Positions 26,643-35,221 of a stretch of DNA of 64,000 bases are shown here, one piece after another. A program made the translations under genes and the position numbers. Below the pieces are notes generated by a model. That model searched no databases. It was not told the DNA's origin and saw only the letters and a list, made by a program, of their open reading frames with translations. Every line of letters starts with the position of its first letter. Position 1 is the first letter of the stretch. Location: contig PEKW01000006.1 of assembly GCA_002796995.1 (NCBI GenBank), positions 496,627 to 560,626 on the forward strand. The letters run 5' to 3'. The DNA is from Rhizobium sp. (GTDB taxonomy: Bacteria; Pseudomonadota; Alphaproteobacteria; Rhizobiales; Rhizobiaceae).

Positions 26643-27281
26643 TCAGAACTTCACACCGATGCCGACATTGACGACATGCTGGTTGAAGTCCGTATCGACT
26701 CCCAGCACTTCCTTCTCGAAATAGTCGTTGTAACGGTATTCGAGACGGGTGAAGACGCGGTCGGTGATCGCATAGTCGAAGCCCGCACCAAGCGTCCAGC
26801 CGTGCAGCGTCTCGCTCTCGTCGAAGCCACCGCCGTCGACCGAGAAATTGGTCGCCGTCCAGCCGCCTGCCGCATAAAGCAGGACACGGTCCATCGCATA
26901 GCCGACCCGTCCGCGGACGGAGCCATTGAGGCCCGTGCCGACATCGACCGCGCCATAGCTGTTCTCGTTCCAGTCATAGTTCAGGTCGGCTTCGAGACCG
27001 ACGACGGCACTGGTGCCGAAGTCCCAGTTGTAGCCGACGAACCCGCCGAACCGGCCGCCGTCGAAATCGTCCGAGGCGGAGGCGACGCCGTCGTAGAAGT
27101 CGCCATTGCCCCAGCCATAGCCGCCCTGCATACCGATATAGCCGCCCGCCCAGCTGAACGCCGGCATGGTATCGACCACTTCCGGCGGAACGGCCGGAGC
27201 CTCCATGACGGCATCCGCGGCGAGAACCGGCGTGGAGGATATGATGAGCGCCACCGCGCCCCACCCGAACTTCTTCATCAT
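26643..27281 (-). CDS. Omp25/RopB-like outer membrane beta-barrel protein
   Basis: A 212-residue outer-membrane protein of the Omp25/Omp31 (RopB) type common in rhizobia and Brucella. After a signal peptide (VLAADAVM), WAGGYIGMQGGYGWG is the typical first barrel strand, GGRFGGFVGYNWDFG the next, and VGLEADLNYDW and FTRLEYRYNDY follow. The last residues VVNVGIGVKF end in Phe. GGGAG eight bases before ATG supports the start. These proteins stabilise the envelope and change with symbiotic or host state. Confidence 0.9.
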   Translation of the reverse strand: MMKKFGWGAVALIISSTPVLAADAVMEAPAVPPEVVDTMPAFSWAGGYIGMQGGYGWGNGDFYDGVASASDDFDGGRFGGFVGYNWDFGTSAVVGLEADLNYDWNENSYGAVDVGTGLNGSVRGRVGYAMDRVLLYAAGGWTATNFSVDGGGFDESETLHGWTLGAGFDYAITDRVFTRLEYRYNDYFEKEVLGVDTDFNQHVVNVGIGVKF

Positions 27282-27601
27282 CGCTGCTACTCCCTCTCAG
27301 GCTGCCCCACATCGGGGACTGCGCGCTGTGCCGTGACGAAACGCGTCACACGGAGACTAACAAGCTTGGCGGGGCGATTTGTTCCGAGGTCCCGTCGATT
27401 TTTCCGCCGTGGGGAATTGGGGACACGCTTGCGAAAGGCCGAAAGCCCTCGAAGGTAGATGCGAAAACGCCCCCTCTCCGTGGATGGAAAGGGGGCGCCT
27501 GCCCCGCCATACCGTGACGGCGGGATGAAAGGCCCGCTCCCCTTCAGGCTCCAGATGCAAGCACGCATCGAGCGCTGCCGGGGGCGAGCCGGTCTCGTCT
27601 A
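27282..27601. other. Intergenic region between barrel protein and GNAT genes
   Basis: These 320 bases hold the promoter for the barrel gene and, at 27464-27497, the terminator of the decarboxylase-GNAT unit. Two small frames overlapping the region are not protein-like. Confidence 0.4.
27464..27497 (-). terminator. Terminator after the GNAT gene
   Basis: CGCCCCCT (27468-27475) pairs with AGGGGGCG (27490-27497), extended by four further pairs across one mismatch. On the minus strand it is followed by TTTTCGC. It lies about 105 bases after the GNAT stop. Confidence 0.6.
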
Positions 27602-28201
27602 TTAGGCCGTCCGGCGCAGCGTCGCGTGCGACAGCTTGCGGCCGGACGCCACAACCATGCCGGCAGCCCCGTCGAGCCAGCCGGGCTTGAGCTCGAGCGC
27701 GAGGAAGCGTTCGCGGGCAAACGGACCCGGCATGACGAGATGCTGCGCCTTTTCGGCAAAGAAGCCGAAGCGTTCGTAGTAGGCGGCATCGCCGACCAGA
27801 AGAACGGCGCCATGGTCGCGCTTCTTGGCTTCGAGGATCGCGGCGCGCATCAGCGCCGAGCCGATGCCCTTGCCTTCGTGTGCGGCATCGACCGCCAGCG
27901 GGCCGAGCAGCAGCGCGTCGATCGACCGGCCCTCGCGCGAGACACCCGCCTCGACGTTCCACAGCCGTACGGTGCCGATCACATGCCCCAGGGCATCGCG
28001 GGCGACGATCGCCAGCCCTTCCGCCGGCAGCCGGTCGCGACGGATCTTCTCCGACGACTTCTTGCGGCGATCTCTGCCCATGGCGCGATCGAGCAGGGCT
28101 TCGCGGGCGACGGTGTCGGCCGGCGTTTCGTTATCGATGACAAAGGCAGGCGCAGTTGCAGGCGCGAAAAAGGCGCGCACGACGTCCAGAACAGCGGCCA
28201 T
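27602..28201 (-). CDS. GNAT N-acetyltransferase (COG3153 type)
   Basis: A 199-residue acetyltransferase of the YhbS/COG3153 type. The acetyl-CoA loop appears as LLLGPLAVDAAHEGKGIGSA near residue 98, and AYYERFGFF near 145 fits the conserved Y-x-x-x-G-F end of the fold. GGGAGG before 28201 sets the start; ATG at 28219 has none. It follows the decarboxylase gene by 92 bases on the same strand, so it may be co-transcribed and might acetylate a polyamine, but that is only a guess from location. Confidence 0.8.
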   Translation of the reverse strand: MAAVLDVVRAFFAPATAPAFVIDNETPADTVAREALLDRAMGRDRRKKSSEKIRRDRLPAEGLAIVARDALGHVIGTVRLWNVEAGVSREGRSIDALLLGPLAVDAAHEGKGIGSALMRAAILEAKKRDHGAVLLVGDAAYYERFGFFAEKAQHLVMPGPFARERFLALELKPGWLDGAAGMVVASGRKLSHATLRRTA

Positions 28202-28293
28202 GGTGGCCTCCCGTACCAAGAAGTGTTTCCGATGATGGTGGGTTGCGCCGCGCCGGATGAACCGGCGCGGTCGTCGAAAGACCCGGTCGGGTC

Positions 28294-29427
28294 TTAGATG
28301 ACGTAGGCCTTGAGCGGCTCGAAACCGTTGAAGGCAACCGCCGAGTAGGTCGTGGTATAGGCGCCGGTGCCCTCGATCAGAACCTCGTCGCCGATCGTCA
28401 GCGAGACGGGCAGCGGATACATGTTCTTCTCGTACATGACGTCGGCCGAATCGCAGGTCGGGCCGGCGAGCACGCAGGGCTCCATCTCGTCCATGTCACG
28501 ATCGGTGCGGATCGGGTAGCGGATCGCCTCGTCCATGGTTTCGGCGAGACCGCCGAACTTGCCGATGTCGAGGAAGACCCAGCGATGCGCGTCATTGTCC
28601 GACTTCTTCGAGATCAGGACGACTTCCGCCTTGATCACGCCGGCATTGCCCACCATGCCGCGACCCGGCTCGATGATGGTCTGCGGGATGTGGTTGCCGA
28701 AGTGCTTCTTCAGCGCACCATTGATCGCGCGGCCATAAGCCTCGGCCGACGGGATGTCGCGCAGGTATTTGGTCGGGAAGCCGCCACCCATGTTCACCAT
28801 CTGCAGGTGAATGCCCTGCTTGGCGAGCGAGGTGAAGACGCGCTTGGCATCGGCAAGGGCCGAATCCCAGGCATCGACCTTGGTCATCTGCGAACCGACA
28901 TGGAAGGACACGCCGAACGAATCGAGTCCCAGTTGATGGGCATAGACCAGCACGTCGACGGCCATCTGCGGCACGCAGCCGAACTTGCGGGAAAGCGGCC
29001 ATTCGGCACCTTCGCCATCGGTCAGCACGCGGCAGAACACACGGGCGCCGGGGGCGGCACGGGCTACCTTCTCGACTTCCTCATGGCTGTCGACGGCAAA
29101 GAGATCGATGCCGAGCGCATGCGCCCGGGCAATGTCCCGTTCCTTCTTGATCGTGTTGCCGTAGGAGATCCGGCCAGCGGTCGCACCGGCGTCGAGCGCC
29201 ATCTGGATTTCGGCGACAGAGGCGCAATCGAAGCTCGAGCCGAGCGAAGCGAGCAGCTTGAGGATCTGCGGCTCCGGGTTGGCCTTGACGGCATAGTAGA
29301 TCGAGCTGTCGGGCAGGGCGTGACGGAATGCACCGTAGTTCGCACGCACGACGTCGAGGTCGACCACGAGGCAGGGACCTTCGGGACGTCGGGTATTGAT
29401 GAAGTCGAGGATACGAGCGGTGGTCAT
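28294..29427 (-). CDS. odc: Ornithine/lysine decarboxylase (alanine-racemase fold)
   Basis: A 377-residue PLP enzyme that makes putrescine or cadaverine from ornithine or lysine. YYAVKANPEPQILKLLASLG near residue 50 holds the PLP lysine; GVSFHVGSQM and EPGRGMVGNAG fit the PLP-binding loops; CVLAGPTCDSADVM near 320 has the C-x-x-x-D active-site Cys/Asp pair. The length and motifs match alphaproteobacterial eukaryote-type ODC (Odc2-like). GAGAGG stands before ATG 29427. A leader of up to about 500 bases with hairpins and short frames lies upstream, which suggests RNA or leader-peptide control, as in the speF leader described for this gene in Alphaproteobacteria. Confidence 0.92.
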   Translation of the reverse strand: MTTARILDFINTRRPEGPCLVVDLDVVRANYGAFRHALPDSSIYYAVKANPEPQILKLLASLGSSFDCASVAEIQMALDAGATAGRISYGNTIKKERDIARAHALGIDLFAVDSHEEVEKVARAAPGARVFCRVLTDGEGAEWPLSRKFGCVPQMAVDVLVYAHQLGLDSFGVSFHVGSQMTKVDAWDSALADAKRVFTSLAKQGIHLQMVNMGGGFPTKYLRDIPSAEAYGRAINGALKKHFGNHIPQTIIEPGRGMVGNAGVIKAEVVLISKKSDNDAHRWVFLDIGKFGGLAETMDEAIRYPIRTDRDMDEMEPCVLAGPTCDSADVMYEKNMYPLPVSLTIGDEVLIEGTGAYTTTYSAVAFNGFEPLKAYVI

Positions 29428-29880
29428 GGGTCTATCCCTCTCAAGTTCCAAGGTTCCCGGACTCGTCGCCGAGTACGGAAGGACAAAGGACGACGAGAAC
29501 CCGATCGAAACCAGCCGGTGGAGACGCTGATGCCGTACGAGCGCTCGAAGCGCGAATAGTGAACCGACACCCTGCCAGGAGCGTCAATTCGGCTTTGTCT
29601 GCCATGGATTGGTGGGAGAACCCGACCGCACTTCCGGCAATGATGGTGTGCCTCTGAAGTAACTCCGGCTGATGGAAAGCCGGAAGAGACTAGAAAGGCC
29701 CGCACCGTCGTTGCTTCAGATGTCCTCGCATTTCCCGGATGGCCGGAATAGCGACTGGAGGGGTTAGTTCCAGGTACCTTACCGATTTCCTCACCACATC
29801 GAGGATCGGCGGACACCCATGGGCACGTGCGACTTTGGGCTGAGCAGGAGATAAGAATGTTCGCGGTCATAATCAAGCGT
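29428..29880 (-). promoter_or_regulatory. Long 5' leader of the decarboxylase gene, candidate speF-type leader RNA
   Basis: The region upstream of the decarboxylase is unusually long and carries structure on the minus strand. CCGGCT (29665-29670) and AGCCGG (29678-29683) form a perfect hairpin, and a palindrome CGAGCGCTCG lies at about 29539-29548. Established knowledge: a conserved speF leader RNA (Rfam RF00518) sits before this gene class in Alphaproteobacteria. I did not align it, so the identity is inferred from context. Confidence 0.5.
29441..29605 (-). CDS. Candidate leader peptide ORF upstream of the decarboxylase
   Basis: A 54-codon frame starting ATG (MADKAELTLLAGCRFTIRAS) and ending TGA 13 bases before the decarboxylase start, just where its ribosome binding site begins. 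That arrangement would couple its translation to that of the enzyme. A second frame from GTG 29570 (VSVHYSRFERSYGI) overlaps the enzyme ATG as ATGA. Neither has a good ribosome binding site, so only one or none may be translated. Gammaproteobacterial SpeF is known to be controlled by an ornithine-sensing leader peptide, but these sequences do not resemble it. Confidence 0.3.
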   Translation of the reverse strand: MADKAELTLLAGCRFTIRASSARTASASPPAGFDRVLVVLCPSVLGDESGNLGT

Positions 29881-29965
29881 TTTTTGACCCCGACGGCAGA
29901 AAAATGATTGAACGATCCGGCCGTTGTGTTCACAGTTCGCGCATCATTTCGCAAGGAACCGATCC

Positions 29966-30862
29966 ATGGACACGCTGACGCGCATCCGCGCCTTTATCGA
30001 CGTCGTCGAAGCCGAAGGTTTTTCCGCCGCGGCGCGCAAGACCGGGCGGTCCAAGGCCTTGCTGTCGAAATATGTCCGCGAGCTGGAAGACGAACTCGGC
30101 GCCCTTTTGCTGAACCGCACCACGCGGCAGTTCTCGATGACCGAGGCGGGACACACATACTACCGCAGCGCGACCGAAATCCTGAAGGAGATCGACAGCC
30201 TGGCCGACCTCGTGCGGGAGAACAACACCGACCTCAAGGGCAAGCTCAAGGTCACCGTGCCGCGCACCTTCATCGACGCCGAAGTGGGCCAGTCGCTGAT
30301 CGACTTCGCCACCGGACACCCCGACCTCTCCCTTGAGATTGTCGCCGACGACCGGTTCGTCGATCTGGTCGAGGAGGGCTTCGATCTGGCGATCCGCATC
30401 ACCAAGCTCGATGATTCGGCCCTGATCGCCAAGAAATTGTCCGATTTCCGCATCTTTGCCTGCGCCACGCCGGCCTTCGTCGCGAAGTACGGACCTCTCA
30501 TCCACCCGCAGGAGCTGGCGCGCGTACCCTTCCTGGTCGACACCAATTCCCGCTCGCACAACAGCGTTCGCTTCGCCGACCCGCAGGGCGGCACGATATC
30601 GGTCAGCGTCAGCGGCCCGATCGAGGTCAACAGCCCGCTCGCCACGCTGCGCGCCGCGCGCGCCGGCCTCGGCGTCGCCATGATCCCCGACTTCATCGCC
30701 CGGCCCTATATCGAGACCGGCGAGCTGGTGCCGCTGTTCGACGACTACCTGCCCAAGGATCGCGGCATCTATGCCGTCTATCCCCATCGCCGCTACCTGC
30801 CCGCCAAGGTCCGCGTTTTCGTCGACTTTCTCCACGGCTGGTTTCGCCAGCAAGCCTCTTGA
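29966..30862 (+). CDS. LysR-family transcriptional regulator
   Basis: A 298-residue LysR regulator. The N-terminal winged HTH reads AFIDVVEAEGFSAAARKTGR and SKALLSKYVRELEDELGALL, followed by NRTTRQFSMTEAG; the effector domain fills residues 90-298. It belongs to the CrgA/DhcR-like group with the L-L-N-R-T-T-R motif. Start at 29966 has AAGGAA upstream. Its divergent neighbour is the decarboxylase leader; the DUF1007 gene follows 89 bases on. Targets are unknown. Confidence 0.92.
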   Translation: MDTLTRIRAFIDVVEAEGFSAAARKTGRSKALLSKYVRELEDELGALLLNRTTRQFSMTEAGHTYYRSATEILKEIDSLADLVRENNTDLKGKLKVTVPRTFIDAEVGQSLIDFATGHPDLSLEIVADDRFVDLVEEGFDLAIRITKLDDSALIAKKLSDFRIFACATPAFVAKYGPLIHPQELARVPFLVDTNSRSHNSVRFADPQGGTISVSVSGPIEVNSPLATLRAARAGLGVAMIPDFIARPYIETGELVPLFDDYLPKDRGIYAVYPHRRYLPAKVRVFVDFLHGWFRQQAS

Positions 30863-30951
30863 GCCATGCGCAACCGGACCGAAGTCCCATTTCCGTCGAA
30901 ATTGTCAGACAGGGAGAAAGCTCGGGATTCGGACGCGAAGGCGGGCAAGGC

Positions 30952-31590
30952 ATGAAAAGACGGTTGGCGTTGATCGCGGCACTCATGGGCATGCCCCTGC
31001 CGGCGCTTGCCCATCCGCACATCTTCGCGGAAGCCCGCCTCGAAGTGATCGCCGGCGCGGACGGCACGATTTCCGAACTTCGCAATGTCTGGCGCTTCGA
31101 CGACATCTTCTCGTCGAGCGTGCTGATGGACTTCGACAAGAACAGCGATCTGAAACTCGACCCCAGCGAGTTGAAGGAGGTCGCCGAGACGATCCGCACC
31201 TCGATTGCCGATTACGGCTTCTTCACCTCCATCACCAGCAACGGCGCGTCCGTTTCCGTCGTCAAGCCGGAGGTGTTCAATGTCGACTTCAAGGACAACC
31301 AACTCCTGGTCTTCTTCGTCGCCAAGCCGGAAAAGGCGCTGGCGCTCAAGGGCAAGCTGACCATCGGCGTCTACGACCCGACCATGTACACCGCGATCGA
31401 CTTTGCCAAGGACGAGGACATGGCCACCGAGGGTGACGGCTTCAAGGTTTGCAAGCGTGTCGTGGTCCGTCCCGACCCGGACGAAGTGATGGCGCAGAAT
31501 CAGGCGAATCTCACCGAGGCCTTCTTCAACGATCCGGCCGGCACCGACATGAGCAAGCTGTTCGCCACCCGGCTCGAGCTGACATGCTGA
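30952..31590 (+). CDS. DUF1007-family periplasmic protein, partner of NicO transporter
   Basis: A 212-residue exported protein of the DUF1007 family. The signal peptide (LALIAALMGMPLPALA) is followed immediately by HPHIFAEARLEVI, so the mature N-terminus begins with a His-x-His that could bind nickel or another metal. FDDIFSSSVLMDFDKNSD near residue 50 has acidic residues like an EF-type loop. Such genes are habitually linked to NicO/RcnA-type transporters, as here: the next gene overlaps its stop. It may capture metal in the periplasm for the transporter. Confidence 0.85.
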   Translation: MKRRLALIAALMGMPLPALAHPHIFAEARLEVIAGADGTISELRNVWRFDDIFSSSVLMDFDKNSDLKLDPSELKEVAETIRTSIADYGFFTSITSNGASVSVVKPEVFNVDFKDNQLLVFFVAKPEKALALKGKLTIGVYDPTMYTAIDFAKDEDMATEGDGFKVCKRVVVRPDPDEVMAQNQANLTEAFFNDPAGTDMSKLFATRLELTC

Positions 31591-32660
31591 TGCGTCGCTT
31601 CCTGGCTCCGGCAGCCACCACCGTCGCGCTTCTTCTCATCGCCGCCTCGCTGGCGCATGCCGGCTCGCCGCTTGGCATTGGCACCGCCGAACCCTCTTTC
31701 CAGGCGACCGGCCCCTTCGCCGGCTGGCTTGCCTTCATCAACCAGAACCAGCAGGCCTTCTACCGCTCGCTGACCGGCGCGCTGAAGGCGATGCGCGAGG
31801 ATCCGGCGCATCTGTGGACGCTGATCGGCCTGTCCTTTGCCTACGGCGTCTTCCATGCGGCCGGACCCGGCCACGGCAAGGCGGTGATCTCCTCCTATAT
31901 GATCGCCAACGAGACCGAGCTGAAGCGCGGCATCGCCATTTCCTTCGTCTCGGCCTTCCTGCAGGGGATCGTCGCGATCGCGCTGGTGGGCATCGGCTAC
32001 GCGGTCCTGCGCGGCACGTCGATCTCCATGACGGAAGCGACCCAGGCGCTGGAGATCGCTAGCTACGGCCTGATCGTCGCCTTCGGCACATGGCTGTTGC
32101 TGCGCAAGATGAAATCGTTGTGGCTCACGCGCAGCGCCCCGATCAGCGCCGGCCTGTTCGACGCACCGGCGACGGCCGCCCTGTTCGACGCGCCGGCAGC
32201 CGCGCGCCCGGCCGGCACCGGGCTTTCCTTCCGCGCCATGGCCGTCGAACACGGCCACGACGCCCTCGCCCCGGGCTCGGTCTGCCCCGATTGCGGGGTA
32301 AGCCACCTGCCCGACCCGCGCATGCTGTCGGCAAAGAATTTCAGCCTGCGCGAGGCCTGGTCGGCGATCGTCGCGGTCGGCCTGCGCCCCTGCTCCGGGG
32401 CCCTGCTGGTCATGACCTTCGCCCTGCTGAACGGGCTCTACCTCGGCGGGATTTTGTCGGTCTTCGCCATGGCGCTCGGCACCGCGATCACGGTCTCGGC
32501 GCTCGCCGCCCTCGCGGTTTCGGCCAAGGGGCTGGCCGTACGGCTGTCAGGCCCCGGCTCGCCGGCGGCGCGGCACGTGGCCAATGCGATCGAGATCTTC
32601 GGTGCGCTGCTGGTGATCGTGCTCGGCGCGCTCCTGCTGGCTGCAAGCCTGCAGGGCTGA
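31584..32660 (+). CDS. NicO/RcnA-type nickel/cobalt transporter
   Basis: A 358-residue membrane protein with a signal-like first helix and about six or seven more. HAAGPGHGKAVISSYMIA near residue 91 and VGLRPCSGALLVMTFAL near 264 are the two metal-path motifs of the NicO family (H-x(3)-P-G-H-G and R-P-C-S-G). Between them an intracellular or periplasmic loop contains HGHD and CPDCG, a candidate metal-binding site. Its ATG lies inside the last codons of the DUF1007 gene. Direction (uptake or efflux) cannot be told; this subgroup is often called a nickel/cobalt transporter. Confidence 0.88.
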   Translation: MLMRRFLAPAATTVALLLIAASLAHAGSPLGIGTAEPSFQATGPFAGWLAFINQNQQAFYRSLTGALKAMREDPAHLWTLIGLSFAYGVFHAAGPGHGKAVISSYMIANETELKRGIAISFVSAFLQGIVAIALVGIGYAVLRGTSISMTEATQALEIASYGLIVAFGTWLLLRKMKSLWLTRSAPISAGLFDAPATAALFDAPAAARPAGTGLSFRAMAVEHGHDALAPGSVCPDCGVSHLPDPRMLSAKNFSLREAWSAIVAVGLRPCSGALLVMTFALLNGLYLGGILSVFAMALGTAITVSALAALAVSAKGLAVRLSGPGSPAARHVANAIEIFGALLVIVLGALLLAASLQG

Positions 32661-32669
32661 GAACGGCGC

Positions 32670-32882
32670 CTACTGATTGCCGTCGCGCCGACGCTGGTAG
32701 CGGGCGCGAAGCCACAGCACGATGAAGAAGGACATAATGCCGACCGTGCCGACGACGGCCGCCAGCACCGGCGAATAGTCGCCGATCCACAGCACCAGCT
32801 TCGGCAAGCCGAGCAGCACCAGGCCGAAGCCGAGCACGATGAGAAGGGCGGCGAGCGCCGCCGAGCGGTTGCCGGCGTTCAT
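32670..32882 (-). CDS. Small two-helix membrane protein of unknown function
   Basis: A 70-residue protein with two hydrophobic segments (ALLIVLGFGLVLLGLPKLVL and TVGIMSFFIVLWL) and a basic C-terminus. Its start overlaps the GNAT stop upstream by 4 bases (ATGA), which supports it as a real co-translated gene. No family recognised. Confidence 0.6.
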   Translation of the reverse strand: MNAGNRSAALAALLIVLGFGLVLLGLPKLVLWIGDYSPVLAAVVGTVGIMSFFIVLWLRARYQRRRDGNQ

Positions 32883-33574
32883 TCTGCTGCTCCCTTTGCG
32901 CGTTCTGCGCGGACGTCTTCCAGCCTGCGGATCTGCCGGCCCTCGGCGTCGAAGTTCTCAGGCGCAAGCCAGGCCTCGAAGGCGGCACGGATCACCGGCC
33001 ATTCGCCGTCGATCATCGAGAACCAGGCGGTGTCCCGGTTCTTGCCCTTGGACAGCATGTGCTGGCGAAAGACGCCCTCGAAGGTGAAGCCGTAGCGTTC
33101 CGCCGTCGTCTTGCTCGGCGCATTGTCGTTGTGGCACTTCCACTCGTAACGGCGATAGCCGAGGTCGTCGAACACATGCCGCGCCATCAGGTAGTGCGCT
33201 TCGGTGGCGAGCGGCGTGCGGCTCATCGCCGGGCCGTGCGCTACGCCGCCCACTTCGACGACACCATTGGCGGGGTCCGCCCGCATGTAGTTGGCCATGC
33301 CGACGATCTTGCCCGTCTGGTTGTCGCGGAACACTTCCGTGACCCAGCCACCCTTGCTCTGCACGCCCTCGAGCCAGGCACCAAAATCTTCGATACTGCC
33401 GAAGTCCGGCTGAGTGAAATAGGTCAGCAGCGGATTGATCTCCATGCCGCCGAGGCCGTCCCACAGGGCCTCAAGATGCGTCGCCTTGTCGAAAGGCTCG
33501 ACGGTGACGAAACGGCCTTCGAGACGAACCGGCTTCGGCGCCGGGCAGCCCTTGAATGTGGAGAGATCGCGCAT
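32879..33574 (-). CDS. GNAT-family acetyltransferase (RimJ/RimL type)
   Basis: A 231-residue protein of the acetyltransferase type that resembles RimJ/RimL and ribosomal-protein N-acetyltransferases. TGKIVGMANYMRADPANGVVEVG leads (in two parts) to the acetyl-CoA core, and YRRYEWKCHNDNAPSKTTAE near residue 150 with RYGFTFEGVFRQHM is the typical N-x-x-S...A-x-x-x-G-F ending. GAGG precedes start 33574. It leads a two-gene unit with the small membrane protein. Substrate unknown. Confidence 0.85.
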   Translation of the reverse strand: MRDLSTFKGCPAPKPVRLEGRFVTVEPFDKATHLEALWDGLGGMEINPLLTYFTQPDFGSIEDFGAWLEGVQSKGGWVTEVFRDNQTGKIVGMANYMRADPANGVVEVGGVAHGPAMSRTPLATEAHYLMARHVFDDLGYRRYEWKCHNDNAPSKTTAERYGFTFEGVFRQHMLSKGKNRDTAWFSMIDGEWPVIRAAFEAWLAPENFDAEGRQIRRLEDVRAERAKGAAE

Positions 33575-33654
33575 GTTTGCCTCTTGCTGTGTCGGCAAAC
33601 GATTAGGCCAGCCGCCCGGCAAAGGCAACTGGCCGCATTGTCATGGAGACGGGA

Positions 33655-34350
33655 TCAGACCTGAGCGGACGACACGGTCGCCTCGATATGGTCGACCAGC
33701 CCGTCGGCAAGGCCGAGACGACCGGCCAGGAGGTCGAGATAGCCGCGCTCGGCCCGGCTGTCGGGATCGATCGCCAGCCGCGAGGCGGTGTAGAGCTCGA
33801 CTTTCTGCTCCTCGGTGACGGCGGCCTTGACCAGCGCGTCGAGATCGGAGGGCGAGGTTAGTTCCTTCTCGAGAAAGGCTTCGGCTTCCGCGCCGAGGCC
33901 GGAGAGGTGGATCTTGTCCATCACGCGGGCGCGTTCGGCGGCATCGATATGGCCGTCGGACTTGGCGGCAGCGATCATCGCGCGCACCAGCGTCAGGGCA
34001 AAGTCGTTGGAGGCGGCGGGCGCCTCGACGCTGAACGGCGAGTCGGCCGGCGGCGGCAACAGCTTCTGCTCGGTCTCGGCGACCTCCTGGGGCGACTTGC
34101 CGGCCTGGTAGTTCTTGTAGGCCTGGTAGCCGATCCCGGCGATGGCGGCGAGCCCGCCGAGCGTCAGCGCATTGCCGGCGAGGTTGCGGCCCGTCTTCGT
34201 GCCGAGGAGAACCGCGGCGATCGCGCCGGTCGCCAGCGGATTGTCCTTGGCAAGCTGGACGGCATCGCCGGCCTTCTGCTTCACGCTTCCGGTCGTTCCC
34301 GGCACCTGCGAACCGAGGAATTGATCAAGCAGCTTCTTGGCGTCGAACAT
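33655..34350 (-). CDS. TerB-like (DUF533) inner-membrane protein
   Basis: A 231-residue protein of the DUF533/TerB-like group. One hydrophobic region spans residues 40-75 (ATGAIAAVLLGTKTGRNLAG), and the C-terminal half has the TerB-like helical domain (LVRAMIAAAKSDGHIDAAER near 120), with the acidic D-G-H-I-D-x-x-E motif that could bind a cation. Tellurite resistance is the family name, not a proven role. It stands alone with its own promoter. Confidence 0.85.
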   Translation of the reverse strand: MFDAKKLLDQFLGSQVPGTTGSVKQKAGDAVQLAKDNPLATGAIAAVLLGTKTGRNLAGNALTLGGLAAIAGIGYQAYKNYQAGKSPQEVAETEQKLLPPPADSPFSVEAPAASNDFALTLVRAMIAAAKSDGHIDAAERARVMDKIHLSGLGAEAEAFLEKELTSPSDLDALVKAAVTEEQKVELYTASRLAIDPDSRAERGYLDLLAGRLGLADGLVDHIEATVSSAQV

Positions 34351-34441
34351 CGGGCGTCTCCATAGGTTCAGTCTCGACTGCTAGATAAGAAGGCGATCAT
34401 GAAAATACAAAGACGTCCCCGCGCTTCGATCGAACTTTCCG

Positions 34442-35089
34442 TCAGCCGGCGAGTGCGCAGGCTTCGGTGGCGAGCTTTGTGATGCCTGCCCAGTCGCCGG
34501 CTTCGACCATTTCCTTCGGCGCGACCCACGAGCCGCCGACGCACACCACGTTCGGTAGCGACAGGTAGTCCCGGGCGTTCTTCAGCGAAATGCCGCCGGT
34601 CGGGCAGAACAGCGTGCCGGCGAGCGGCGAGGACAGCGACTTCAGATAGGCTGCACCCCCGGCCTGCTCGGCGGGGAAGAACTTCAGCACCTGATAGCCT
34701 TCTTCGCGAAGTTGCATGACTTCGCTGGCGGTCGCGGCACCCGGCAGAAGCGGGATGTCGGAGGCACGCGCCGCATGGATCAGTTCGCGGGTCGTTCCCG
34801 GGCTGACGATGAACTGCGAGCCGGCCTTCACCGCCGCTTCGAAATGCGCGGGATTGAGAATCGTGCCGGCACCGACCACCGCGCCCTCGACTTCGCCGGC
34901 GACGCGACGGACCGCTTCGAGCGCCGCATCAGTGCGCATGGTGATCTCGATCGCCTTCAGACCGCCGGCCACCAGCGCCCTTGCGAGCGGCACGGCACTG
35001 GCCGCATCCTCGATGATCAGCACCGGAACGACCGGCTGCAGCTTGAGGGTGGAAAGGAGCTTTTCGGTTTTTGCACTCACGCCGGCCAT
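34442..35089 (-). CDS. eda: 2-dehydro-3-deoxy-phosphogluconate (KDPG) aldolase
   Basis: A 215-residue class I aldolase that splits KDPG to pyruvate and glyceraldehyde 3-phosphate, the last step of the Entner-Doudoroff pathway. [18 protein letters not shown] near residue 44 has the catalytic Glu; [12 protein letters not shown] and [13 protein letters not shown] near 130-140 hold the Schiff-base lysine; [16 protein letters not shown] closes the site. ATG 35089 gives the standard length; longer in-frame starts (such as MTPV at about 35140) lack ribosome binding sites. The divergent CYTH gene begins 132 bases away. No edd is nearby. Confidence 0.92.
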   Translation of the reverse strand: MAGVSAKTEKLLSTLKLQPVVPVLIIEDAASAVPLARALVAGGLKAIEITMRTDAALEAVRRVAGEVEGAVVGAGTILNPAHFEAAVKAGSQFIVSPGTTRELIHAARASDIPLLPGAATASEVMQLREEGYQVLKFFPAEQAGGAAYLKSLSSPLAGTLFCPTGGISLKNARDYLSLPNVVCVGGSWVAPKEMVEAGDWAGITKLATEACALAG

Positions 35090-35221
35090 CCATTTCAAAC
35101 GATTGAATTCGTCCCAAGGATTATCGCGAACGGGTGTCATTGTCGAGACAAATGCGCGCGGTAAGGATGCTGACCGTTTGCATGACGGCTCAACTGCGCT
35201 AGGGTGCTGGAGGTTTTCACG

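Noticed and set aside
24746..27281. OmpW-like, hypothetical and Omp25-like genes as one operon
   Set aside because: Strands alternate (minus, plus, minus), so they cannot be co-transcribed.
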